This document shows, one piece after another, positions 35,252 to 42,305 of a DNA stretch of 64,000 bases. The DNA lies in the NCBI GenBank assembly GCA_046331705.1, contig JAXLQJ010000005.1, positions 1-64,000 of the forward strand, read 5' to 3'. The number at the start of each line of letters is the position of its first letter. Position 1 is the first letter of the stretch. The notes beneath the pieces are model-generated. The model ran no database searches and was not told the origin of the DNA. It saw only the letters and a list, made by a program, of their open reading frames with translations. The DNA is from JADJOY01 sp046331705 [NCBI: bacterium]. Lineage in GTDB: Bacteria > JADJOY01. A program made the position numbers and the translations under genes.

Positions 35252-36745
35252 TCAGTAGTTGTAGCCGACCTCGCCGTGCTCGATGAGATCCAGCCCCTGG
35301 CGCTCGACGTCCGGCTCCGCGCGCAGACCGATGGTCCGCTTGAGCAGCGTGCCGATCACCACGGTGGCGACCACCGACATGACGATCGTCAGGATCATCG
35401 CCTTGAGCTGCTCGAGCCAGAGCGTGTGGCCGACCACGTCCTTCAAGTTGGTCGCCAGGTTCGGGTTGGACTCGATGTTCGCGAAGATGCCGGTCACGAA
35501 CGCGCCGAGCGTCCCACCCACCGCGTGGACGCCGAACGTGTCCAGCGCGTCGTCGTAGCCGAACTTGGCCTTGAGCTTGGTGCACGCGAGGAACGGCACC
35601 ACGCCGGCCAGGATCCCGATCAGCACCGCCGAGCCCGGCTTCACGAAGCCGCACGCCGGCGTGATCACGACCAAGCCCGCCACCGCTCCCGAGCAGAAGC
35701 CCAGAATGCTGGGCTTGCCCTTCTCGACGTACTCGATCATCGCCCACGTGAAGGCCGCCACGGCCGCCGCCAGCGTGGTGGTGGTGAACGCGTTCGCCGC
35801 CACACCGTCCGCCGCGACGGCGCTACCGGCGTTGAAGCCGTACCAACCGACCCACAGCATCCCGGTGCCCACCATGCACAGCACCATGCTGTGCGGCAGC
35901 ATCGATTCCTTGCCCAGGCCGATGCGCTTGCCGAGCATCAGGCAGAGCACCAACGCCGACCAACCCGACGACATGTGCACCACGGTGCCGCCCGCGAAGT
36001 CGATGGCCTTCACTGCGGCCTTCGCGTTCCAGACGCCGTTCATCAACCCGTCGATTCCCCACACCATGTGCGCGAGCGGGAAGTAGACCACCAGCATCCA
36101 CAGCGCCACGAACACCATCACCGCCAGGTACTTCATGCGCTCGGCGATGGCGCCGATGATGAGCGCCGGGGTGATGATGGCGAACATCATCTGGTACATC
36201 GCGAAGACGTTGTGCGACACCCAATACGAATAGTTCGTGTTGGGCGCCGAATCGACGCCCCGCAAGAACAGGTGGGTGAATCCGCCCAGGATCGGCGAGC
36301 CGCTCGCGAACACGAAGCTGTATCCGAACGCCCACCACAGGATCGTCACCAGCCCGGCGATGCCGAAGCATTGCGCCAGCACCGACAGCACGTTCTTGGT
36401 TCGCACCAAGCCGCCATAGAAGAGCGCGAGCCCCGGCAGCGTCATGAAGAGCACCAATGCCGCCGAGGTCATCATCCAGCCGTTGTGACCGGGACCGGAG
36501 CCGCCCACCTTCGACGCGATGCTGGCATCCGCGTCGCCGACCCGCGCGCCGTTGTTCACGTACGCTTCCAAGTCCGCGATCCGCTGCTCGAGGCTCGGGT
36601 CCGCCTTCGTCGCCGCACCTTCCGCGCGGGCCACGCCGCCGAGCGCACTGGCCGCGAGCACGACCGTGAGCAACAGGGTCCACACCGCGCGGGTCCACCC
36701 GCGCGTCGCCTCCTCGCACCCAAACCGAACCATCGTCGCCGCCAT
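35252..36745 (-). CDS. amt: Ammonium transporter (Amt family)
   Basis: 497 residues from the ATG at 36745, with AAAGGGG just upstream. A long N-terminus holds a signal-peptide-like helix (to about 40, GVARAEG) and a short coiled-coil-like stretch (LEQRIADLEAYVNNGAR) before the Amt core. The conserved pore His pair are His257 (GTVVHMSS) and His407 (FGVHAVGG), 150 residues apart exactly as in E. coli AmtB His168/His318. Core motifs include LFYGGLVRTKNVL and the C-terminal tail DLIEHGEVGY that binds PII. It imports ammonium and is normally induced under nitrogen limitation; the sigma-54 promoter upstream fits this. No glnK/glnB partner gene is adjacent. Confidence 0.95.
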   Translation of the reverse strand: MAATMVRFGCEEATRGWTRAVWTLLLTVVLAASALGGVARAEGAATKADPSLEQRIADLEAYVNNGARVGDADASIASKVGGSGPGHNGWMMTSAALVLFMTLPGLALFYGGLVRTKNVLSVLAQCFGIAGLVTILWWAFGYSFVFASGSPILGGFTHLFLRGVDSAPNTNYSYWVSHNVFAMYQMMFAIITPALIIGAIAERMKYLAVMVFVALWMLVVYFPLAHMVWGIDGLMNGVWNAKAAVKAIDFAGGTVVHMSSGWSALVLCLMLGKRIGLGKESMLPHSMVLCMVGTGMLWVGWYGFNAGSAVAADGVAANAFTTTTLAAAVAAFTWAMIEYVEKGKPSILGFCSGAVAGLVVITPACGFVKPGSAVLIGILAGVVPFLACTKLKAKFGYDDALDTFGVHAVGGTLGAFVTGIFANIESNPNLATNLKDVVGHTLWLEQLKAMILTIVMSVVATVVIGTLLKRTIGLRAEPDVERQGLDLIEHGEVGYNY

Positions 36746-36836
36746 GAAGTGCCCCTTTCCGATGTGAGAACCGCCTGCCGGTCGGTTTTGCTGACTGACT
36801 GCGGCTCGCCCCCAAGCCGCAACCAGCGGGCCGAAG

Positions 36837-36852
36837 GGCAAGTTCCGTACCA
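36837..36852 (-). promoter_or_regulatory. Sigma-54 promoter of the ammonium transporter gene
   Basis: On the minus strand the sequence is TGGTACGGAACTTGCC. It matches the sigma-54 consensus TGGCACG-N4-TTGC with one change, and the invariant GG and GC are 10 bases apart. The implied start of transcription is near 36826, leaving an 80-base leader. The leader carries a TGCGGCT/AGCCGCA hairpin (36800-36821) at its 5' end. I did not find a clear NtrC site upstream. This element argues that nitrogen limitation controls the gene. Confidence 0.78.
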
Positions 36853-37032
36853 CCGCGAATTTCCGAGAATTGCGCCGCATTTCGCGACTTCGTCCCTGGC
36901 GAGGAGCGCCCAAGATTTCGGCATTGGCGAAAAAACAGGCAGCGCCCCACGAGTCCACCGACGCTGCGCCTTCGCGGACTTGCCAGCGCGCCGGCGGCCG
37001 GGAGAGAGTGCGCCTCGCTCGACCTCGTGCCG

Positions 37033-38199
37033 ATGACCGCCAAGACGATCCCGTTCCACCGCACCTCGCACGGCGACTCCGACGTGGCGGCGGTCCGCGC
37101 CGTGCTCGAGTCGGGGCACACCGGCGGCGGTGGCACCGTGGGTCAGCGCGTCGAGCGCGAGCTCTCGCGGATCCTCGGCAGCACGCAGGCGCTGCTCACC
37201 ACGAGCTGCACGCACGCGATGGAGGCGTGCCTGATGGCGCTCGGGATCGGCGCCGGGCACGAGGTGATCGTGCCGGGCTTCCTCTACGTGTCCCTGGCGG
37301 CGGCCGTGGCGCGGCAGGGGGCGAGGCCGGTGTTCGTGGACATCGAGCCCACGCGTCTCGGCCTCGATCCGGCGCGAGTGGCGGCCGCGATCACCCCACG
37401 CACCCGGGCGATCTTCGCGGTCCACTACGGCGGCATGCCCTGCCGAATCGAGGAGCTGGTGGCGCTCGGCGCGGTACGCGGCATCCCGGTGCTCGAAGAC
37501 GCGGCGCAGGGATTCGGCTCGCTCTCCTCCTCGGGGCGCCCCGTGGGCACGCTCGGACTCGCCGGCTGCATGAGCTTTCACGAGAGCAAGAACGTGAGCT
37601 GCGGCGAGGGCGGCGCGCTCTTCACCGACGACGCAACGCTCGCGAGCGCCGTCGAGACCATTCGCGACAAGGGCACGAACCGCGCCGCTGCGGTGCGCGG
37701 CGAGACGCCGCACTACACCTGGGTGAGCCCGGGCTCGAGCTTCACCCTCGCCGAGGTGCTCGCCGCCGTGCTCGAGGTCCAGCTCGCGGCGCGCGATGCC
37801 ATCGCGCGCGAGCGAGCACGCGTCGCGGCGCGCTACCAGGCTCTGCTCGAGCCGCTCGCCGAGCGGCACGGGCTCACGCTCGCGCCCCACCCCACTGCGG
37901 GAGAGCGCTTCAACCACCACATCGTCCACGTGCTCGTTCCCCGCGGAGTCGATCGAGACGACGTGAGCCGCGGGATGCGCGCCCGCGGCATCCAGGTCGC
38001 CGCGCATTTCCAGACGCTGCACGACTCGCCGTTCATGCGCGCGACCTGGCCGAGCGCGCCCGCGGAGCTGCCGGTCACCGCCGATACCTGCGCGCGCATC
38101 CTGCGCCTGCCGATCTTCCCGGCGCTTGCCGACGCGGACGTCGCCTGGATCGTGGACGCGCTCGACGCGGAGCTGGCGCGTGCCCGCTCCGCACGGTGA
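37033..38199 (+). CDS. DegT/DnrJ/EryC1-type sugar aminotransferase, WecE/RffA-like
   Basis: 388 residues from ATG 37033 (a GTG at 37027 is 2 codons earlier). The PLP-binding Lys is in SFHESKNVSCGEGGAL (Lys188 numbered from 37027). The segments IPFHR, RDKGTNRAAA and YTWVSPGSSFTLAE match WecE/RffA, which converts dTDP-4-keto-6-deoxyglucose to the 4-amino-4,6-dideoxygalactose donor. Most other family members (ArnB, pglE) differ in the DKGTNR region. It is divergent from the ammonium transporter, and no other nucleotide-sugar genes are next to it. A small membrane protein gene follows after 15 bases. The substrate remains inferred. Confidence 0.87.
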   Translation: MTAKTIPFHRTSHGDSDVAAVRAVLESGHTGGGGTVGQRVERELSRILGSTQALLTTSCTHAMEACLMALGIGAGHEVIVPGFLYVSLAAAVARQGARPVFVDIEPTRLGLDPARVAAAITPRTRAIFAVHYGGMPCRIEELVALGAVRGIPVLEDAAQGFGSLSSSGRPVGTLGLAGCMSFHESKNVSCGEGGALFTDDATLASAVETIRDKGTNRAAAVRGETPHYTWVSPGSSFTLAEVLAAVLEVQLAARDAIARERARVAARYQALLEPLAERHGLTLAPHPTAGERFNHHIVHVLVPRGVDRDDVSRGMRARGIQVAAHFQTLHDSPFMRATWPSAPAELPVTADTCARILRLPIFPALADADVAWIVDALDAELARARSAR

Positions 38200-38214
38200 G
38201 CCGCGGAGAACGCC

Positions 38215-38568
38215 ATGTCCAGCGAGCGCGGTGGCCCGACCCGCTCGATTCTCACGCTGTGCGTGATCGGCGCGGCGTTGATCACGCTGGGCGGCGTGAA
38301 CCTGTGGATCGGCCGCGACAAGGCCACCGACTACGACGTCAACATCGTCCGGCTGGAACGCGCGGCCGAGGACGCCGACCCCGACACCTCACCGCGCGAC
38401 CTGGAAAATGCTCGCGGCAAGCGCGCGTTCTATCTGGGAGTTCAGCAGGCGGGATGGTGGTTGGTGGCGGGCGGCTTGGCGTTTCTCGGCGTGGGGCTCG
38501 CGGTGGCGTGGATCGAGCAGCGCCCGGCGCGCACGAGCGCCGTCGACGACGCGCGTCGCGAGGGTTGA
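38215..38568 (+). CDS. Small two-helix membrane protein, 117 aa
   Basis: It starts at ATG with GGAGA upstream. A first hydrophobic helix (about 12-31) and a second (about 79-98) flank a charged, helical segment (RLERAAEDADPDTSPRDLENARGKR). No family recognised. It lies 15 bases after the WecE-like gene and is probably cotranscribed with it and with the two following small genes. Confidence 0.65.
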   Translation: MSSERGGPTRSILTLCVIGAALITLGGVNLWIGRDKATDYDVNIVRLERAAEDADPDTSPRDLENARGKRAFYLGVQQAGWWLVAGGLAFLGVGLAVAWIEQRPARTSAVDDARREG

Positions 38569-38645
38569 GCGCGGGCTCGCGCGGGCGACCTCGCGGATCG
38601 GGTGGTACGATGACGAGACGCCAAGGGCGCCCCGAGGTGAGCCGA

Positions 38646-38798
38646 ATGTCATCGTCCGCGAGCTCCGCGTCGCCGCCATCGACGCCGCCGCCCACGGCGC
38701 CCGCGCGCGCTCGGATCTTCGACGGTCCCGTGCTCGTGGGTCTCGCGATCTATGGCGCCTGCCTGGCGCTGGTCCTGGTGCTCTATCACTTCCAATGA
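38646..38798 (+). CDS. 50-residue single-pass membrane protein
   Basis: A Ser/Pro-rich N-terminus (about 20 residues) leads to one hydrophobic helix (about 29-48, VLVGLAIYGACLALVLVLYH) and ends FQ. It is supported by an excellent ribosome site GAGGTGA a few bases before the ATG, by its position 78 bases after one gene and 7 before the next on the same strand, and by a codon pattern like its neighbours. Function unknown; it is easily missed because it is so short. Confidence 0.55.
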   Translation: MSSSASSASPPSTPPPTAPARARIFDGPVLVGLAIYGACLALVLVLYHFQ

Positions 38799-38805
38799 GC
38801 TGCCC

Positions 38806-39387
38806 ATGAAGCTCGATCTCTTCGCCGAACGACGCCGCAAGCATCCCGAATCCCAGCCGGACCCCGAGCCCACCGTGTCCGCTCCCAAGCCGCGCGGTGA
38901 ACCGCGTCCCGCCGCACGCGACGAGGAGCCGAAATCGCTCACCGATCGGTTCAAGCGCTTCGTGGAGGTGCTGAATCAGCCGATCGGCGCGACGCCGGGC
39001 GACGACAAGGGCGAGAAGGGCAAGACGAAGGGCAAGGAAGGCGCGGCGAGCAAGCGCGGCGCGCCGGAGAAGCCCAAGTCGTGGGCCGAGGAAATGGGCA
39101 TGCAGGTGCCCGCCAAGCCGGCGGACGCGAAGGCCCGCCAAGAGGCCGACGACGCCATCGCGCAGGGCACCTATCACTTGAAGCGCGGCAATCGCGAGCC
39201 CGACGTGCAGAAGAAGATCCAGTGCTTCGAGGAAGCGCTCGTGCACTTCCGCAAGCTCAAGGAGCTGGTTCCGAACGACGTGAGCGTGGCGAAGCAGGTG
39301 GAGATGGTCGAGCGCGGCCTGAGCGAGCTACGCACGGCGTTCGAGCGTTACCGCGCCGATCATCCGGAAGGGCCCACGAGGCTGTAG
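38806..39387 (+). CDS. Hypothetical soluble protein, 193 aa
   Basis: It starts at ATG 38806 (MKLDLFAERRRKHPE), 7 bases past the 50-residue ORF. The N-terminal 100 residues are low-complexity, Lys/Glu/Gly/Pro-rich (DDKGEKGKTKGKEG) and probably disordered. The C-terminal 85 (ADDAIAQGTYHLKRGNREPDVQKKIQCFEEALVHFRKL...) look like a small helical TPR-like domain. No signal peptide. Unknown role; probably an adaptor. Confidence 0.6.
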   Translation: MKLDLFAERRRKHPESQPDPEPTVSAPKPRGEPRPAARDEEPKSLTDRFKRFVEVLNQPIGATPGDDKGEKGKTKGKEGAASKRGAPEKPKSWAEEMGMQVPAKPADAKARQEADDAIAQGTYHLKRGNREPDVQKKIQCFEEALVHFRKLKELVPNDVSVAKQVEMVERGLSELRTAFERYRADHPEGPTRL

Positions 39388-39596
39388 TCGCCTGCACCGG
39401 GGCGCGGCGGCGCCGCTGTGCGCACCGAGGAAGTCGCCGTGCCCGCGACCGGGCGCGAAACGGCGCGCGCACCGGCCACCGATCGGGATTGCCGATTCCA
39501 AATCCACGCTGAGAATCGAGAGCGGCGCGCCGCTCGACCAGCCGACGTCGCACGAACGGATGGTGCGCGGCGGCGCTTCATCCACGGGAGAGGCCC

Positions 39597-41276
39597 ATGA
39601 CCACCGCCACGATCCCGACGCTCGCGTCGCTACCCGACTACGAGCGCCACGCCGGCATCCACGTGGTGCGCCTCGCGGGATCGGATCGCGAGATGGGCTA
39701 TCGACACGGGCTGCTGCTCGGCCATGCGATCCGACGCGGGCCGGTGCCCTACTTCGCGCGCTACGTCGATCGACTGCTGCGCGAGAACCTCGGCGGCGTC
39801 GGCGGCCCCTTGGCCAAGCTCCTCGCCTCGACCGTGAGCACGCGTGTCGCGCGCCGCTTTCCGCCCCACGTACGCGAGGCGCTCGACGGCTTGGCGGAGG
39901 GCGCGGAGCTCGATCGCAAGCTCCTGGTCGGTGCGATCACGATGCCCGAGACGTTCCTGTGGGCCATCTCCCGCTACACCCGCGTGCGCGGCTTCGAGGC
40001 CGCGCCGCGCTTCGGAGTCCCGCACTTCGGTTGCACCAGCGCGTTCGCGTGGGGCGCGGCGAGCCGCGATGGCCGCTTCCGGCACGGCCGCAACTTCGAC
40101 TACCAGGGCGTGGGCGCGTGGGACCGCGAGTCCGCGGTCTTCTTCTACGCCCCCACGGGCGCGCAGCGCTACGTCTCGATCTCGGCGGCCGGGATCCACC
40201 TCGGCGGCATCACCGCGATGAACGAGGCGGGGCTCACCCTCGCGGTTCACCAGCACCTCTCCACCGTCGACGTGGCGCTGGGCGGGCTCCCCGTGGGCAT
40301 CGCGGGCGACAGCGTGATGCGCGAGGCGCGTAACCTCGACGACGCTCGCCGCATCCTCGACGAGCACCGCCCGAACGGCAGCTGGACGTATCTCGTCGGC
40401 TCCGCGCGCGAGCAGGCCGTGCTCTGTTACGAGGTGACCGCCGCGCGGCGCGCTTGGTTCCACGCCGACGGTGACACCTTCGGCTACTCGAACATGTACC
40501 TGGACCGCGACCTCGCCTCCACCGAGCGGTTCACGTATCCGTCGCAGTGGCGCTGGAACGCGGCCCGCTACCACCGCGTCAACGAGATCCTCGCGGACCA
40601 GCGCGGCGCGCTCGATGCCGATGCGATCTCCGCCATCCTCGGCGACGTCGGCGACGGCTCGTGCCGCATCTCTCGCGCCATCGCCGCGCTCATGACCGTC
40701 GGCTCCACGGTGATGAGCCCGGACGAGGGCCTCGTGTGGGTGGGGACGGGTCGCGCGCCCACGTCGAGCCGCCCGTTCGTGGCGTTCGACCTGACTCGCG
40801 CTCAGGCACGTCCCGACCTCGGCACGCTGACCGGCGGCGAAGCCGCGAGCGCCGAGGCGGCGCCCGCCTTCGACTGCTATCGCGATGCGTACGAAGCGTA
40901 TTTCAACCACGAGGACCTGAGCGCCGCACGCAGGCACATGCAACGCGCCTGCGCGGCGCGGCCACGCGAAGCGCTGTTCCACTTCATCGCGGGTCTGCTG
41001 GCGTTGCTCGGCGACGATGGGGGCGCGGCGCTGGCCGAGCTCACCGAGGCCGTCACGCTCGGGCATCCCGACGCCGAGCGCGCGGCGACGTTCGCGTTGT
41101 GGCGAGCGCGCGCCCTCGACCGCACGGGTGCCCGGGAGCAGGCGGTGGCGCAGTACGCGGCGATCGCAGACGCCGATCCGCTGGTGCGAGCCGCGGCTCG
41201 ACGCGGCGTGCAAGCGCCGTGGGACGGTCGTCGCGTGGCCATCGACTTCGCCTTCGCCGACGCGCCCACGCCCTGA
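39597..41276 (+). CDS. C45-family (penicillin acyltransferase-like) Ntn hydrolase with helical C-terminal extension
   Basis: 559 residues from an ATG preceded by GGGAGAGG. The catalytic Cys146 follows Gly in FGCTSAFAWG, and GRNFDYQ a few dozen residues on matches the family's second motif. GGITAMNEAGLTLAVHQH continues the alpha-beta-beta-alpha core. In family members the chain is cleaved before Cys to expose a nucleophile. The last 120 residues (about 430-559) form alternating helices of TPR type (EAYFNHEDLSAARRHMQRAC; AALAELTEAVTLGHPDAERAATFALWRAR) that standard C45 enzymes lack. There is no signal peptide. Substrate unknown; amide bonds of acylated amino acids are typical. Confidence 0.78.
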   Translation: MTTATIPTLASLPDYERHAGIHVVRLAGSDREMGYRHGLLLGHAIRRGPVPYFARYVDRLLRENLGGVGGPLAKLLASTVSTRVARRFPPHVREALDGLAEGAELDRKLLVGAITMPETFLWAISRYTRVRGFEAAPRFGVPHFGCTSAFAWGAASRDGRFRHGRNFDYQGVGAWDRESAVFFYAPTGAQRYVSISAAGIHLGGITAMNEAGLTLAVHQHLSTVDVALGGLPVGIAGDSVMREARNLDDARRILDEHRPNGSWTYLVGSAREQAVLCYEVTAARRAWFHADGDTFGYSNMYLDRDLASTERFTYPSQWRWNAARYHRVNEILADQRGALDADAISAILGDVGDGSCRISRAIAALMTVGSTVMSPDEGLVWVGTGRAPTSSRPFVAFDLTRAQARPDLGTLTGGEAASAEAAPAFDCYRDAYEAYFNHEDLSAARRHMQRACAARPREALFHFIAGLLALLGDDGGAALAELTEAVTLGHPDAERAATFALWRARALDRTGAREQAVAQYAAIADADPLVRAAARRGVQAPWDGRRVAIDFAFADAPTP

Positions 41277-41414
41277 CTCGGTCGCCACGATCGCGTCCCG
41301 AGCTGGCCCGAGCGCGGCGTCCGGGCCGCGATCCCCCGGCGCGGCGTCGGCGCCCGCAAGTTGACTTCGCGGCCATCGTGCGCACCTTCCGAGTCAACCA
41401 AGAAGGAGTCGACG

Positions 41415-41684
41415 ATGACACGTTGGACATTCGAGGAGCGACGAGCTCGCGGGCTGGTTTCGTGGCGCGCTTATCTCCCCGGTGCGATCCTGATCGGCTT
41501 GGCGACGATGGTCCTGATCGCCCCCGAGATCCTGGCGGCCCTGGTGGCGGCGCTGCTCTTCACCGCAGGGCTCGCGGCACTCAGCTTCGCGTGGAAGCTC
41601 CGCCACGCCGAGACGTACACGATCGAGGCGAAGCCGATCGAGCCGATGGTGGACCCGGTCTTCGAGCTGTTCCGCCGGATGTGA
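41415..41684 (+). CDS. Small membrane protein, 89 aa
   Basis: Start ATG 41415 with AAGGAG seven bases before it. A basic, amphipathic N-terminus (RWTFEERRARG) is followed by a hydrophobic helical hairpin (about 18-60) and a polar tail (KLRHAETYTIEAKPIEP). No family recognised. It is separated by 138 bases from the C45-like gene and points toward recR, 21 bases apart. Both ends are converging, with no obvious terminator between them. Confidence 0.6.
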   Translation: MTRWTFEERRARGLVSWRAYLPGAILIGLATMVLIAPEILAALVAALLFTAGLAALSFAWKLRHAETYTIEAKPIEPMVDPVFELFRRM

Positions 41685-41705
41685 TCGGCGGCGAGGCGCG
41701 GTCGG

Positions 41706-42302
41706 TCAGAGCTCGCGGCGGCCGCTGAGCGCTCGCTCGAGCGTCGCGCCGTCGAGGTACTCGAGGTCGCTGCCGATCGGCACCCCGTGCGCGAGGCGCG
41801 TCACACGCACGTCCTTGTCGCGCAAGAGCCGGGCGATGTACACGGCGGTCGCCTCACCGGCGACGGCCGTGCCGGTGGCCAGGATCGCTTCGGTCACGCC
41901 CTCCGCCGCGACCCGATCGACGAGCTCGCGGATGCGCAGGTCGTCGGGACCGATGCCGTCGAGGGGCGAGAGCGCGCCGCCGAGGACGTGGTAGCGACCG
42001 CGATAGCCGCCCGAGCGCTCGATCGCGATCAGGTCGCTCGGCTGCTCCACCACGCACAGCACGCGCGTGTCGCGGTTGGGATCGCGGCAGATCGAGCACT
42101 CGGGCTGGTCGGTGTAGAAGCCGCAGATCGGGCACGGGTGGACGCGTTCACGCAGCTCGCCGATCGCGCTCGCCAGCGCCACGGGGTCCACCCGCTTCGA
42201 GGTGAGGATGTGGAGCGCGAGACGTCCGGCGCTCTTCTCGCCGATGCCAGGGAGCTTCTTGAGCTCGCGCACGAGGCGCTCGAGCGCCGCCGGTAGCAGC
42301 AT
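41706..42302 (-). CDS. recR: Recombination mediator RecR
   Basis: 198 residues. Features in order: helix-hairpin-helix (KKLPGIGEKSAGRLALHIL), a four-Cys zinc finger (CPICGF...CSIC), the Toprim domain (RVLCVVEQPSDLIAIERSG; DDLRIRELVDRV; ILATGTAVAGEATAVYIARLL) and a Walker B-like VTRLAHGVPIGSDLEYLD end. RecR works with RecO/RecF to load RecA. In many bacteria recR sits with dnaX and the ybaB-type gene; here it follows a secreted SGNH protein gene with a 3-base gap and no dnaX, an unusual neighbourhood. Confidence 0.95.
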   Translation of the reverse strand: MLLPAALERLVRELKKLPGIGEKSAGRLALHILTSKRVDPVALASAIGELRERVHPCPICGFYTDQPECSICRDPNRDTRVLCVVEQPSDLIAIERSGGYRGRYHVLGGALSPLDGIGPDDLRIRELVDRVAAEGVTEAILATGTAVAGEATAVYIARLLRDKDVRVTRLAHGVPIGSDLEYLDGATLERALSGRREL

Positions 42303-42305
42303 CCG

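Noticed and set aside
39418-39600. A 60-codon GTG ORF before the C45 gene
   Set aside because: Arg/Ala-rich, no ribosome site, and it runs into the C45 start; probably noise.
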